A DNA stretch of 64,000 bases from JBKBUF01 sp046290815 (GCA_046290815.1 JBKBUF010000024.1:1-64000); one strand, 5' to 3'. Shown: positions 1-8,519, counted from the first letter of the stretch. Translations and numbers: made by a program. The notes: generated from the sequence alone by a model not told the origin.

Positions 1-15
1 TTCATAATTATTCAT
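1..15 (-). CDS. Possible first codons of IS transposase (istA-like), runs off the left edge
   Basis: Five codons (M-N-N-Y-E) are open at the window edge, about 100 bp inside the presumed IS tip, which fits the start of an IstA-type transposase. Nothing more can be read, so this is positional inference only. Confidence 0.25.
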
Positions 16-118
16 CGGTTTTTTAATCCCGACGAAGGTAATTACTGGTGCATTCTTGTTGCCAAATTTGGTGCACTCTTATTTTCCGATTTTGGTGCAG
101 TTGTAGTTACCGACTACA
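1..118 (-). mobile_element. End of an IS21-like insertion sequence
   Basis: The tip appears to lie at 118: read leftwards it begins TGTAGT and forms a short palindrome with ACTACA (102-118). Inside it are three direct copies of TGGTGCA at 46-52, 69-75 and 93-99, spaced 23-24 bp. Multiple short repeats behind a TG tip are typical of IS21-family ends (family knowledge). A start codon at 15-13 on the minus strand (M-N-N-Y-E) sits where an istA transposase gene would begin and runs off the left edge. The element interrupts the glycosyltransferase gene to its right. The family assignment is inferred because no transposase sequence is visible. Confidence 0.55.
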
Positions 119-1060
119 GTTGTTCTTTAAGGCGTGATATATTGTACCGTTTCCGGCATGGCAAATAAGCAGATCTGTTTGCTTTAATAGCAAGCTTAAA
201 TTTGCAAAGGGAATACGGTGGATATGACCTGCATTTAATATAGTGTCAGAGCAGCCCGTCATAATGAAATTAAACTCTGAAAAAATCGGATCTTTCAGCA
301 TTATTAGTTTTTCAAAATTTCCGGTGCTTCCCATGCTCACTACAATGTTGGCTTTGGATGAGGAAAGCAGGTCTGAATAGTTGTGATTATAATTGTTTTC
401 TTCATGAAATAGCGGGCCAATGAAATGAAAAGTATCAGGGAGTGTTTTCTGAGGAAACATTTCAGGAATGTCAGCAATCAATGTGATGTCTCCTTCAAGT
501 TCTTCCAATAAGTTTTTCTTCATCCGCAGATTGTATTTTTGTGCCAAAGCCTGAAAGGGTTCATGTACTTTTTTCAATGCTGTTTTTTCTTTGTATGTAA
601 TGATGTGCTGAAAAATAAATGGCGGGAAAAGGTAGCGATATTTATAGCCTGGATGTTTTGGGTGCAATCTTCTTGTCCTGCAATAATAATTAGTCATGTA
701 GCCATTCACTATAGACACGAAAGGTACTTTGCAGAAAGCTGCAGCAAGTCTGAGCGTGAAGTCTGCATCTCCAACCACCAATGTAGGTTTGTGTTTTGAA
801 ATAATATCAATCTGTGATAAGAAGCTCCTTTCCAGTAAATCATATCTTATCCAGGAAAAGGAAAAATCCCTGGCGGATGATATGACCATATCAGATGGTA
901 TCGTATGGTAGGGGAAAGTTTTAATTCCCTGTTCACTTATAAATGAAGTATATTTTTTTGACTCAGGAAATAATACCGTGATATCATTTTGAAAGGCCTT
1001 GGCCAGTTGCAGGCACCTGAGATTATGCGATAGCAGGTCGAAAGGGAAAAATAAAATCAT
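107..1060 (-). pseudogene. Glycosyltransferase (UGT/MGT-like), 3' end cut off by an IS
   Basis: The 317-residue product has the layout of a GT-B glycosyltransferase of the UDP-glycosyltransferase type. The N-terminal half resembles an acceptor domain (for example LVVGDADFTLRLAAAF). The C-terminal half has VVSMGSTGNFEKL, and the protein ends in ICHAGNGTIYHALKNN, which matches the start of the nucleotide-sugar motif (usual form H-G-G-x-G-T). In intact family members 60-100 more residues follow. Here the frame runs into the IS tip and stops two codons later, so the donor-site half is missing. The start at 1060 gives a hydrophobic first strand (ILFFPFDLL) as expected. The substrate cannot be predicted, and the truncated product is probably inactive. 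Confidence 0.7.
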
Positions 1061-1224
1061 ATAACCGGAGTTACATTAAGTGTAAAAAAACTTAAACCTG
1101 AATTTTTAATTATGGTTATCGATATGTTTAAATTAAATGGTTTTTGGTAATATCTTTTATCAATTTTTTTATATCTTTAATTACTTGGTTTAATGTTTAA
1201 ATTTATTTAATTCAATCAGAGAAT

Positions 1225-1767
1225 ATGGAAAACAAAAGCGAAATTCTGGATGACGTTTATTTTGACAAAGGGTCAGGTGTAGAGAGGCAATATGTTTTTG
1301 GCGCCTGGAAGTTTATATTTTTATCAGTAATAACATTTGGACTTTATCATATCTGGTGGTTTTATACCTCCTGGAGATTTTTTAAACAGAAGGATAAGCT
1401 TGATATTTCCCCTGTTCCACGTGCTCTATTCAGCATCTTCTTCATGGTTGAATTATTAGATAAAATTCTGAAATATGCCCGGAAGCATGGGTATGCCGGC
1501 AATTACTCTTCCTGGGGATTGTTTGTTGGCTTTTTTATACTCAATCTTTTATCACGCCTTCCGGAACCCTTCTGGCTGGTGTCTATATTTAGCTTTGTAT
1601 TTTTAATTGAACCTTTCAATGCCTTGTTGTATGCAAAGCAAAACTCGGGAGAATTTGAAGTGGTTGACAAATCATCTTTAAGTGCAGGAGAAATTATAGC
1701 CGTAATTTTAGGCGGAATACTGTGGTTGCTTATTCTGCTTGGCTTATTTGTCGGTGAACAAATCTGA
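1225..1767 (+). CDS. Small multi-pass membrane protein, DUF4234-like
   Basis: 180 residues with an acidic N-terminus followed by about four hydrophobic segments (roughly residues 25-48, 65-80, 100-130 and 157-177). The segment FGLYHIWWFYTSWRFFK resembles the DUF4234-type signature, in which a transmembrane helix is followed by a Tyr/Trp-rich stretch. No catalytic motif is visible. It stands alone, divergent from the broken glycosyltransferase and convergent with purM. The function is unknown and the family assignment rests on one motif. Confidence 0.6.
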   Translation: MENKSEILDDVYFDKGSGVERQYVFGAWKFIFLSVITFGLYHIWWFYTSWRFFKQKDKLDISPVPRALFSIFFMVELLDKILKYARKHGYAGNYSSWGLFVGFFILNLLSRLPEPFWLVSIFSFVFLIEPFNALLYAKQNSGEFEVVDKSSLSAGEIIAVILGGILWLLILLGLFVGEQI

Positions 1768-1771
1768 TGAC

Positions 1772-2938
1772 TTACTTGTATTTAAACTCTCCAAAAGGAG
1801 AGCGGATGGTCAGCATTTTCTTGTCTGACTTTTCTACTCTTCCGACAATTTGTGCATCTACATTGAAAGACTTTGCAATGTCAATCATGGCCTGAGCGTA
1901 TTTTTCTTCCGTGTAGATTTCCATCCTGTGTCCCATGTTGAATACCTTATACATCTCTTGCCAGGAAGTGCCGCTTTCTTCATGAATAATTCTGAATAGG
2001 GGAGGGACGTCAAAAAGATTTTCTTTGATAATATGTACGTCGCCTGCGAAATGCAAAACTTTTGTTTGTGCGCCACCGCTGCAATGAACCATACCGGAAA
2101 TTACATTTCTGTATTCTTTAAGGATTTGTTTTATAATAGGTGCATAGGTTCTGGTAGGGGCAAGGACAAGCTTCCCTACATTTACAGGTACGCCTTCAAT
2201 TGTATCGGTTACTTTATATTTTCCAGTATATACAAGATCCTGGCTGGTTGCATTGTCGAAGCTTTCAGGGTATTTGCTTGCAAAGATTTTCGAAAATACA
2301 TCGTGTCTTGCGGAAGTAAGTCCGTTGCTACCCATGCCTCCATTGTATTCTTTTTCGTAGCTTGCCTGTCCATAAGAAGCGAAACCTACGATAACTTGTC
2401 CGGGAGCAATTTTGTCGTTAGAAATTATTTCATTTCTGGGCACTCTTGCTGTTACAGTGCTGTCAACAATGATAGTTCTTACCAGGTCCCCCACATCTGC
2501 AGTTTCTCCTCCGGTACTATAAATCTCCACGCCGTTGTCTCGCAACATCTGCAATACCTCTTCGGTACCATTGATTATTTCGGCTATTACCTCACCAGGT
2601 ATCAAATGCTTATTTCTTCCAATAGTAGATGATAAAAGTATGTTCGATACCACGCCTACGCAAAGAAGGTCGTCTGTATTCATTATTACAGCGTCCTGGG
2701 CAATGCCTTTCCAAACAGATATGTCTCCGGTTTCTTTCCAATATACGTATGCCAGGGAGGATTTTGTGCCGGCGCCGTCTGCATGCATGATATTACAGTA
2801 GGCAGGGTCGTTGCCAAGAAGGTCGGGAACTATTTTGCAAAAGGCTTTAGGAAAAATACCTTTATCGATATTTTTTATAGCATTATGCACATCTTCTTTG
2901 TCTGCGGAAACACCCCGCTTCATATACCTGTCGCTCAT
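1772..2938 (-). CDS. purM: Phosphoribosylformylglycinamidine cyclo-ligase (AIR synthetase)
   Basis: Converts formylglycinamidine ribonucleotide to aminoimidazole ribonucleotide with ATP, the fifth step of purine synthesis, in the cytosol. The 388 residues match the longer Bacteroidota form of PurM. Visible features are the N-terminal RGVSADK segment, the HADGAGTKSSLAY metal/ATP strand, the DLLCVGV segment, the STGGETADVGDLV turn and the late FNMGHRMEIY motif. Both the AIRS N domain (about 40-170) and the C domain (about 185-360) are present. It follows the terminated porE gene and appears monocistronic. Confidence 0.93.
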   Translation of the reverse strand: MSDRYMKRGVSADKEDVHNAIKNIDKGIFPKAFCKIVPDLLGNDPAYCNIMHADGAGTKSSLAYVYWKETGDISVWKGIAQDAVIMNTDDLLCVGVVSNILLSSTIGRNKHLIPGEVIAEIINGTEEVLQMLRDNGVEIYSTGGETADVGDLVRTIIVDSTVTARVPRNEIISNDKIAPGQVIVGFASYGQASYEKEYNGGMGSNGLTSARHDVFSKIFASKYPESFDNATSQDLVYTGKYKVTDTIEGVPVNVGKLVLAPTRTYAPIIKQILKEYRNVISGMVHCSGGAQTKVLHFAGDVHIIKENLFDVPPLFRIIHEESGTSWQEMYKVFNMGHRMEIYTEEKYAQAMIDIAKSFNVDAQIVGRVEKSDKKMLTIRSPFGEFKYK

Positions 2939-2970
2939 ATCAGTTGGAGTTTATGAATATGTAAAAATAA

Positions 2971-3001
2971 AAAAAGTCCCGGATGTTTTCCGGGACTTTT
3001 T
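2971..3001 (-). terminator. Strong rho-independent terminator after porE
   Basis: A perfect 13-bp stem (2971-2983 with 2989-3001) with a 5-nt TGTTT loop. The GTCCCGG core is flanked by A and T runs, so it could work in both directions. It lies directly downstream of porE on the minus strand and separates it from purM. Confidence 0.9.
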
Positions 3002-3020
3002 GTTTTATAATTTGAAGGTT

Positions 3021-5030
3021 CTATTCTTCACCTTTTCTTTTAATCTTTATCGTCTGATCTTCTCCTTCACCTTTGGATTTAATCTGCAGGTTAGGATTAG
3101 TTACGTTGGTTACAGTAAATTCAGTTCTACGGTTTCTTTGATGATCTTCTTCAGTGCTTGCGTTTTTAACAAGCGGTTTGTCTTCTCCGTATCCTTTAGC
3201 TGTAATTCTGTCTTTAGCTATACCTTTTGAAATGATATAGTTTACAGCAGACTGAGCACGTTTCTGAGAAAGTTTTCTGTTGTAGTCAGCAGAACCTCTT
3301 TCGTCGGTATGTGAACCAAGCTCCATTTTGATATCAGGATTGTTTACAAGAACTTCAACAATCTTGTCAAGTTCTTCTGCAGCATCCGGTCTGATATCCC
3401 ATTTGTTGAAGTCATAGTAGATATTGTCAATTACGATAACAACACCAACTTCTTTCTTAGGCAATACGATTTTATGAGGGATCTTGATAACAGATTCTCC
3501 CGGCTCTAATTTATCATAAGGAACTTTCTTGCCCATAGTAGATAAGGTCCCTACTTCTTTCATGTACCCGTCTTTGGATGCGACTATCTTGTAGTTAGTC
3601 TCAGGTTCGATTTGGTAGGTGTATTTTCCTTCTCCGTCAGATGAGACTGTTGCGATAGTGTCACCTTTCGCGCTTACAAGTTTCACTGTAGCGCCATCTA
3701 ATTTTATCTCCTCAGTTTTGTTTACTTCGGTGTAGAAAACTGAACCATCAAGGATATAACGGGCGATTTTTATTCTTGACTTGTCGATGAACTCATAAAC
3801 ATCGTCATCACCTTTTCCGCCTGATCTGTTTGATGTGAAGAATCCTGTGATTGTGTCTTTAAAGGTAATGCCGAAATCATCAAAGCTTGAATTGATAGGT
3901 CTTCCCATGTTTTCAACTTTAGCTTTTCCTTTGTCTTTTTTTACCACAAATAAGTCTAAAGCTCCAAGGGAAGGATGTCCATCTGAAGAGAAATAAAAGT
4001 TGCCTTCAGCATCTTCGTAAGGAAACAATTCATTTCCTCTGGTGTTGATTGGCGCTCCAAGGTTTTGAACATTTCCCCATTCGCCATTAGCATCTCTTGT
4101 TGCTTTGTAAAGGTCAGTTCCTCCCATTGCGTTTCCACTTTCTCTGTTAGAGGCAAAGTAAAGTGTTTTGCCGTCTGCAGAAAGAGCAGGGGATGAATCC
4201 CATGCATTTGGATCGTTTATAGCCAGCATTTTTGGCTCTGACCAGGCACCATTCTCAAATCTTGTTTCATAAAGGTCCACGTCTTTGTTACCTTTTTTGC
4301 TACCGTTATTCCCTCTGGAGAAGATCATTATCTTGCCGTCTTTGCTAAATACACATGAAGCTTCGTGTGCATCGGCAGTGTTAATAATATCAGCTAATAT
4401 TCTAGCCTGTCCTGAGAAATAATCAGATCCGTCAAAAATAAACTCATAAATATCGGTAAAACCCGTTCCTGTAGCAGCGTGCATCTTTTGTGCGTCTCTG
4501 TTGGAAGTGAAATAGAGCTTGTCCTGTGAAAAGGTTGGTGAATATTCTGCAAATCCTGTATTTAATTTATCAAGATTTTTTACCTCGAAGTATGATTTTT
4601 TGCCAACAATTTCATTTAAGACTTTTAGATTTTCAATCTCATTCTTAGCCCTGTTTACCAGGTCGAAGTTAGATCCCATCTTTACATATTCATTGAGTTG
4701 CTTGCTTGCTGCTTCATAGTTTCCTACAGATTTTAAAGCAAATCCATACCAGAAGTATGCATCTTCCTCTGTGGTGTTAGACTCAATTGCCTTTTTATAA
4801 AACCCTTCAGCTTCATGAATTCTGTTAGATCTTCTGAAAGCTTCAGCTATATAATAATTGTTCTGCGCTGAGGGCCCACCTTTGCTCAATGATTGCTGAA
4901 AATTCTCAATCGCAGGCTGATACTCTGCCTGTTCGAATTTTTTCAATCCATTTTTGTAGGATTTCATCGCTGAAGGAGCACATCCTCCAAGAAGTACAAT
5001 CACGGCTAAAGATTTGATAAGCTTGTTCAT
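3021..5030 (-). CDS. porE: T9SS-associated OmpA-family lipoprotein, PorE-like
   Basis: 669 residues. The N-terminus is a lipoprotein signal with lipobox LLGGC (Cys17). It is followed by TPR-like helices (about 20-130), a PD40/WD40-like beta-propeller with repeats such as YFTSNR and LYFASNRE (about 160-410), a carboxypeptidase-regulatory-like beta-sandwich (about 425-500), and a C-terminal OmpA peptidoglycan-binding domain (about 530-645) with YYDFNKWDIRPDA, HTDERGS and RNRRTEF. This order (TPR, propeller, CRD, OmpA) and the length match PorE (PG1058 of Porphyromonas gingivalis), an outer-membrane T9SS component that anchors the machinery to peptidoglycan. Other OmpA/PD40 lipoproteins share much of this layout, so the symbol is probable rather than certain. 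SprA, another T9SS part, is encoded in the same window. Confidence 0.8.
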   Translation of the reverse strand: MNKLIKSLAVIVLLGGCAPSAMKSYKNGLKKFEQAEYQPAIENFQQSLSKGGPSAQNNYYIAEAFRRSNRIHEAEGFYKKAIESNTTEEDAYFWYGFALKSVGNYEAASKQLNEYVKMGSNFDLVNRAKNEIENLKVLNEIVGKKSYFEVKNLDKLNTGFAEYSPTFSQDKLYFTSNRDAQKMHAATGTGFTDIYEFIFDGSDYFSGQARILADIINTADAHEASCVFSKDGKIMIFSRGNNGSKKGNKDVDLYETRFENGAWSEPKMLAINDPNAWDSSPALSADGKTLYFASNRESGNAMGGTDLYKATRDANGEWGNVQNLGAPINTRGNELFPYEDAEGNFYFSSDGHPSLGALDLFVVKKDKGKAKVENMGRPINSSFDDFGITFKDTITGFFTSNRSGGKGDDDVYEFIDKSRIKIARYILDGSVFYTEVNKTEEIKLDGATVKLVSAKGDTIATVSSDGEGKYTYQIEPETNYKIVASKDGYMKEVGTLSTMGKKVPYDKLEPGESVIKIPHKIVLPKKEVGVVIVIDNIYYDFNKWDIRPDAAEELDKIVEVLVNNPDIKMELGSHTDERGSADYNRKLSQKRAQSAVNYIISKGIAKDRITAKGYGEDKPLVKNASTEEDHQRNRRTEFTVTNVTNPNLQIKSKGEGEDQTIKIKRKGEE

Positions 5031-5163
5031 CTGATTATCTTATAAATGATTTTTGTGCAATTTAATGGCAATTTAGTGAAAAAAACAGGAATCTTCCTAA
5101 AGATCACCCATTTCTTACATTCTGGTAAATTTAAGAAAAGCTTAAATATATATTACTTTTCTT

Positions 5164-5667
5164 TTATAAATTATTGAAAAACTTAGAAGTCCAAGCCTTT
5201 GAAGCCGGCACCTCCCATTTCTCTTTTAATTCCTTAAGGTTATTGATTGTATTATTAAAAAGAATGGTTTCTTTCTCTATTTCTCCCTCTGCAACTGCCT
5301 GCTTTACCTTATTAAACGGGATAATTTTAATATCATCTCCTTTTTTGTATGCAATATTACCATTGTTAAGGAGTTCATTTCCAGTAAGATGTTCTATTTC
5401 TTTTATTGTTCTTGTAAGTTTGTCAATTGAACATCCGCTTGCATTAGCAACACTTTCATCCACTCCCACTACTACGAACTGATTATAAAAAATATTGTAT
5501 GAGCCGAAAATTTTATTCCCATGGCTGTCCCAGCCGGATATAAAATTTTCCAAAACTGTTTTTATGGCCTGAATATCATTTTCTGAAAAAGGGCGTGGTG
5601 ACTGATAAATCCAGATTCTGGATTCGGGGGATAATTGGTCAAATCGGATAATTTTTTCTTTCAGCAT
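5164..5667 (-). CDS. Conserved Bacteroidota protein of unknown function
   Basis: 167 residues, soluble, mixed alpha/beta, with no signal peptide. Homologues are often labelled 'ABC transporter ATPase', but no Walker A, signature or Walker B motif is visible, so that label should not be trusted. It contains SRIWIYQSPRPFSEND near the N-terminus and a conserved-looking NQFVVVGVDESVANASGCSID stretch with a single Cys. It starts 10 nt after the CCG-domain gene ends and is probably cotranscribed with the iron-sulfur pair. Function unknown. Confidence 0.7.
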   Translation of the reverse strand: MLKEKIIRFDQLSPESRIWIYQSPRPFSENDIQAIKTVLENFISGWDSHGNKIFGSYNIFYNQFVVVGVDESVANASGCSIDKLTRTIKEIEHLTGNELLNNGNIAYKKGDDIKIIPFNKVKQAVAEGEIEKETILFNNTINNLKELKEKWEVPASKAWTSKFFNNL

Positions 5668-5677
5668 ATAATTCAGG

Positions 5678-6463
5678 TTACATTAAACCTTCAGATTTTG
5701 CGATAAGTTCCGCAATGTCGTAAACTTTCACTTCCGATTCTTTCTCCTTGTTTTTTACACCATCCGAAAGCATAGTCATACAAAAAGGGCAGCCGGAAGC
5801 GATTATTTTAGCACCAGTTTCAAGAGCCTCGTCTGTTCTTTCAATATTTATGTCCTTAAATCCAGGTTCGGGTTCTTTAAACATCTGAGCTCCTCCGGCT
5901 CCGCAGCACAATCCTTTGGATCTTGACCTTTTCATTTCCACCAATTCTGCATCAAGTGCTTCAATTACTTTTCTCGGTGCTTCATAAATGTTGTTTGCTC
6001 TTCCCAGGTAACAAGAATCATGAAAGGTGATTTTTTTGCCTTTAAAAGTTCCGCCATCTTTGAGTTTTATTTTGCCCTCATCAATAAATTGCTGCAGCAA
6101 AGTAGAATGGTGGATAACTTCATAATTTCCCCCCAGTTCAGGGTATTCATTTTTAATTGTATTGAAACAATGTGGGCAGGCAGTGACAATTTTTTTAATT
6201 CCATAACCATTCAGCACCTGAATATTGGTCATGGCCTGCATTTGAAATAGAAATTCATTACCGGCCCTTTTTGCTGGTTCTCCCGTGCAGGATTCCTCGG
6301 TTCCAAGAACTGCATAATTAATATTGAGCTTGTTCAATATAAGTGCGAAGGCGGCAGTAATAGACTTCGATCTTTCATCAAAAGATCCTGCACATCCTAC
6401 CCAGAAGAGTATGTCCGGTGATTTGCCCTGTGCTGCGAGTTCTGCGACTGTAGGAATGATCAT
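5678..6463 (-). CDS. CCG-domain iron-sulfur protein, HdrB/LutA-like
   Basis: 261 residues with two cysteine-rich CCG domains. The first has WVGCAGS, EESCTG and TACPHC; the second has FHDSCYLGR, GLCCGAGG and SGCPFC. In heterodisulfide reductase subunit B and the LutA/GlpC families, such domains bind a noncubane [4Fe-4S] cluster and handle electrons or disulfides. The upstream gene at 7018-8343 encodes the HdrC-like membrane ferredoxin partner, so together they look like a quinone-linked electron-transfer module. The electron donor and substrate are unknown. The start codon directly abuts an array of 8-bp repeats (6464-6519), so the native leader of this gene has been replaced or altered. Confidence 0.82.
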   Translation of the reverse strand: MIIPTVAELAAQGKSPDILFWVGCAGSFDERSKSITAAFALILNKLNINYAVLGTEESCTGEPAKRAGNEFLFQMQAMTNIQVLNGYGIKKIVTACPHCFNTIKNEYPELGGNYEVIHHSTLLQQFIDEGKIKLKDGGTFKGKKITFHDSCYLGRANNIYEAPRKVIEALDAELVEMKRSRSKGLCCGAGGAQMFKEPEPGFKDINIERTDEALETGAKIIASGCPFCMTMLSDGVKNKEKESEVKVYDIAELIAKSEGLM

Positions 6464-6519
6464 GTGTTAAGGTGTTAAAGTGTTAAGGTGTTAAAGTGTT
6501 AGAGTGTTAAAGTGTTAAC
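6464..6519. repeat. Seven tandem 8-bp repeats (GTGTTARN)
   Basis: Seven consecutive 8-bp units (GTGTTAAG, GTGTTAAA, GTGTTAAG, GTGTTAAA, GTGTTAGA, GTGTTAAA, GTGTTAAC) fill the space immediately before the ATG at 6463. The innermost part (6496-6522) is one arm of a 27-bp inverted repeat with 6984-7010. Confidence 0.9.
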
Positions 6520-7010
6520 GTTTATATTAATTTTTACTAAGATATCTTATTAGTCCTAATGTTAGATTTCTGGTTTGTTCTGCTGTTTCTCTAAGTTCTT
6601 CTATTTCTATTTTCGATAAATATTCCATGTCTTCTAATACATAAAGCATACTTTGAAGTTCTGATGCGGAGCTTTGAGAAAAATCCAAAAATCGGACGAA
6701 TTCTCTCTTATTAAATCTTGCAAAACCTCCGCTATATTGTTCATACAGCTTAATGCGCAACTTTTCAGTTGGCTTTTAGTGTCATAATCTTTAGATAATT
6801 CGCCTTTTTTACAATGAGAATATACCTTTTTAACTAAAACTCTTGAAGACTGCCAACACTGCAAATCTTCAAATCTATTAACTTTTGACATAGCTGGTTT
6901 TATTAATATAAATTCAAATATTTATAAATTCCTTCTATATCCCCGCAAAACTAAATATCCAATCCCTCTCCTTTTAAGCCATTAACGTTAACACATTAAC
7001 ACTCTAACAC
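6496..7010 (-). mobile_element. Inverted-repeat-bounded insertion carrying a four-helix-bundle gene
   Basis: The arms at 6496-6522 and 6984-7010 are inverted copies of each other with one mismatch in 27 bp. Both extend outwards into further 8-bp units, up to the start codon of the CCG gene and the stop codon of the HdrC-like gene. The only gene between them is a four-helix-bundle (23S rRNA intervening-sequence-type) gene. Related genes sit in rRNA intervening sequences whose ends form a stem (family knowledge). That this unit moved into the operon as a block is inferred. Confidence 0.5.
6527..6891 (-). pseudogene. Four-helix-bundle protein (23S rRNA IVS family), frameshifted
   Basis: The first part reads in one frame (from 6891, with FEDLQCWQSSRVLVKKVY, KDYDTKSQLKSCALSCMNNIAE) and the rest in the next frame (GFARFNKREFVRFLDFSQSSASELQSML and onwards, to the stop at 6527). 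Joined, they give about 120 residues with the order expected of the four-helix-bundle family: F-E-D-L-x-x-W, then N-I-A-E-G-F, then S-x-x-E-L. The break lies at about 6726-6730, where one G is missing from the codon pair for E-G. This is either a real 1-bp deletion or a sequencing error in a short G run. The family forms pentameric rings; the cellular role is not settled. Confidence 0.75.
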
Positions 7011-7018
7011 GTTAATAC
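6984..7018. repeat. Four 8-bp repeats inverted relative to 6464-6519
   Basis: Units GTTAACAC, ATTAACAC, TCTAACAC and GTTAATAC at 6987-7018 are the reverse complement of the left array family. The last unit touches the stop codon of the HdrC-like gene. Confidence 0.85.
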
Positions 7019-8343
7019 TACTTTTTAACCTTCTCCACCCAATTCATCCTGTCAGCATGAGGGAATTTCCATGGAGCAAAGTTATTTTCAATATTTGAAA
7101 ACATGGAATTCCACGATGCAGGAGCCTGGCTTTCTTCCATAATTTTATATCTTCTTAATTGCATTATTATGTCAAGTGGGTCAATATTTACGGGGCAAGC
7201 CTCCACGCAGGCATTGCAGGTGGTGCAGGCCATTATTTCCTCTACAGCGATGAAGTCACCGAGTAGAGATTTATTGTCATTGTAATCTTTGCCATGGGTA
7301 TCAATATTTCTTCCTACCTCTTCCACTCTGTCTCTGGTATCCATCATAATCTTTCTTGGAGAAAGTTTTTTTCCGGTGATGTTAGCAGGGCATTGAGAAG
7401 TGCATCTTCCGCATTCTGTACAGCTGTAAGCGTCCATCAGGTTTTTCCATGTTAAATCCTGTACATCTTTGGCGCCAAACCTTCCCGGTTGTCCGGTATT
7501 GTTACCGGTGTCTTCCACCGGAAGGTTAAGCATAAGCTTAACCTCTTTGGTCACCTCCGGCATATTTGAAAATTTCCCTTTAGGCTCTAGCTTGCTGAAG
7601 AATACATTAGGAAAAGACATGAATATGTGAAGGTGTTTGGAATCGTGAAATACATAATTGGCGAAAATGAAAACGCCAATAATATGTGCCCACCAGCCAA
7701 AGCGGTCAAGGTAAAAAAGCTGGTCATTGGATAGTCCGCTAATGAATGGCTCAAGAAAACTGCTAAAGAAAAATTTTCCGGTGAAGAAGTAATGTTCATT
7801 CCCTCTTACCTGCAACTGACTATCTGCAGCATTCATGAATAAGAAAGCTGTCATTAAAAATATTTCCACACTAAGAATAATGTTGGCATCTCTTTTTGGC
7901 CATGCTCTCATTTCTTCACCATCAAACCTTTTAACATGGAGTATATTTCTTCTGATAAGGAAAATTGCACAGGTAATAATTACTGAAATTGCGAAAAACT
8001 CAAAGAAGTTAATAAGCATAGGATAATATCCGGCCATTCTGGGGGCGAAAATTCTATGAGTTCCGAAGAGTCCATCAATTATTATTTCAAGCATTTCAAT
8101 GTTTACTATAATGAAGCCCAGGTATACAAAAAGATGGAGAATCGCCGGTATCGGTTTCTTAAACATTTTCTTTTGTCCGAATGCGACCAAAGTCAAAGTT
8201 TTAAGTCTTTCTCCTATGTTGCCTGAGCGGTCATCAGGTCGTCCGAGATTAATGTTTCTTCTGATTCTTAAGATTTTTTTAAGGATAAAAAATCCTGATA
8301 CAGAGAGAAGAACAAGGAATATGATTTGCGGTAGAAACTTCAT
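7018..8343 (-). CDS. Membrane iron-sulfur protein, HdrC-like with NarI-like membrane part
   Basis: 441 residues. The N-terminal 260 or so hold several transmembrane helices (residues about 5-22, 65-90, 105-130, 150-170 and 220-240) with histidines that could bind haem b, as in NarI-type quinol-reactive subunits. The C-terminal part has two ferredoxin motifs, CTECGRCTSQCP (near 305) and CTTCNACVEACP (near 375), for two [4Fe-4S] clusters. Together with the downstream CCG protein this resembles an HdrBC/LutB-type complex passing electrons between the quinone pool and a cytosolic partner. The specific reaction is unknown. The two genes are now separated by the inverted-repeat insertion. Confidence 0.8.
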   Translation of the reverse strand: MKFLPQIIFLVLLSVSGFFILKKILRIRRNINLGRPDDRSGNIGERLKTLTLVAFGQKKMFKKPIPAILHLFVYLGFIIVNIEMLEIIIDGLFGTHRIFAPRMAGYYPMLINFFEFFAISVIITCAIFLIRRNILHVKRFDGEEMRAWPKRDANIILSVEIFLMTAFLFMNAADSQLQVRGNEHYFFTGKFFFSSFLEPFISGLSNDQLFYLDRFGWWAHIIGVFIFANYVFHDSKHLHIFMSFPNVFFSKLEPKGKFSNMPEVTKEVKLMLNLPVEDTGNNTGQPGRFGAKDVQDLTWKNLMDAYSCTECGRCTSQCPANITGKKLSPRKIMMDTRDRVEEVGRNIDTHGKDYNDNKSLLGDFIAVEEIMACTTCNACVEACPVNIDPLDIIMQLRRYKIMEESQAPASWNSMFSNIENNFAPWKFPHADRMNWVEKVKK

Positions 8344-8388
8344 GCAACAATTATATTAAAATTCCCTTAATAATAATGATAATAATTT

Positions 8389-8418
8389 TTGTTTCGTATC
8401 TAAAAATAAATATCTTTG
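8389..8418 (+). promoter_or_regulatory. Promoter of tRNA-Phe (Bacteroidota type)
   Basis: TATCTTTG at 8411-8418 is an exact match to the -7 box TAnnTTTG. TTG at 8389-8391 lies 19 nt upstream in the -33 position. The mature tRNA begins 14 nt after the -7 box. Confidence 0.7.
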
Positions 8419-8431
8419 CGCACTCTTTTTA

Positions 8432-8504
8432 GGGAACGTAGCTCAGTCGGTAGAGCAAAGGACTGAAAATCCTTGTGTCGGTGGTTCGATTCCACTCGTT
8501 CCCA
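8432..8504 (+). tRNA. tRNA-Phe (anticodon GAA)
   Basis: A full cloverleaf: acceptor GGGAACG/CGTTCCC, D arm GCTC/GAGC, anticodon stem AAGGA/TCCTT with loop CTGAAAA (anticodon GAA), T loop TTCGATT and discriminator A. CCA is not encoded. Confidence 0.97.
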
Positions 8505-8519
8505 CTTTTTGAAAAGTCG

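Noticed and set aside
1140..1180. Promoter for the membrane protein at 1225
   Set aside because: TATCTTTA is a near match to the -7 box, but the nearest TTG is 25 nt away, outside the usual spacing.
5164..5667. Naming this gene an ABC transporter ATPase
   Set aside because: No Walker A, signature or Walker B motif is present in the 167 residues.
6464..6519. Possible CRISPR array or regulatory tandem array
   Set aside because: Units are only 8 bp without spacers; the array is better explained as part of the inverted-repeat pair around the four-helix-bundle gene.
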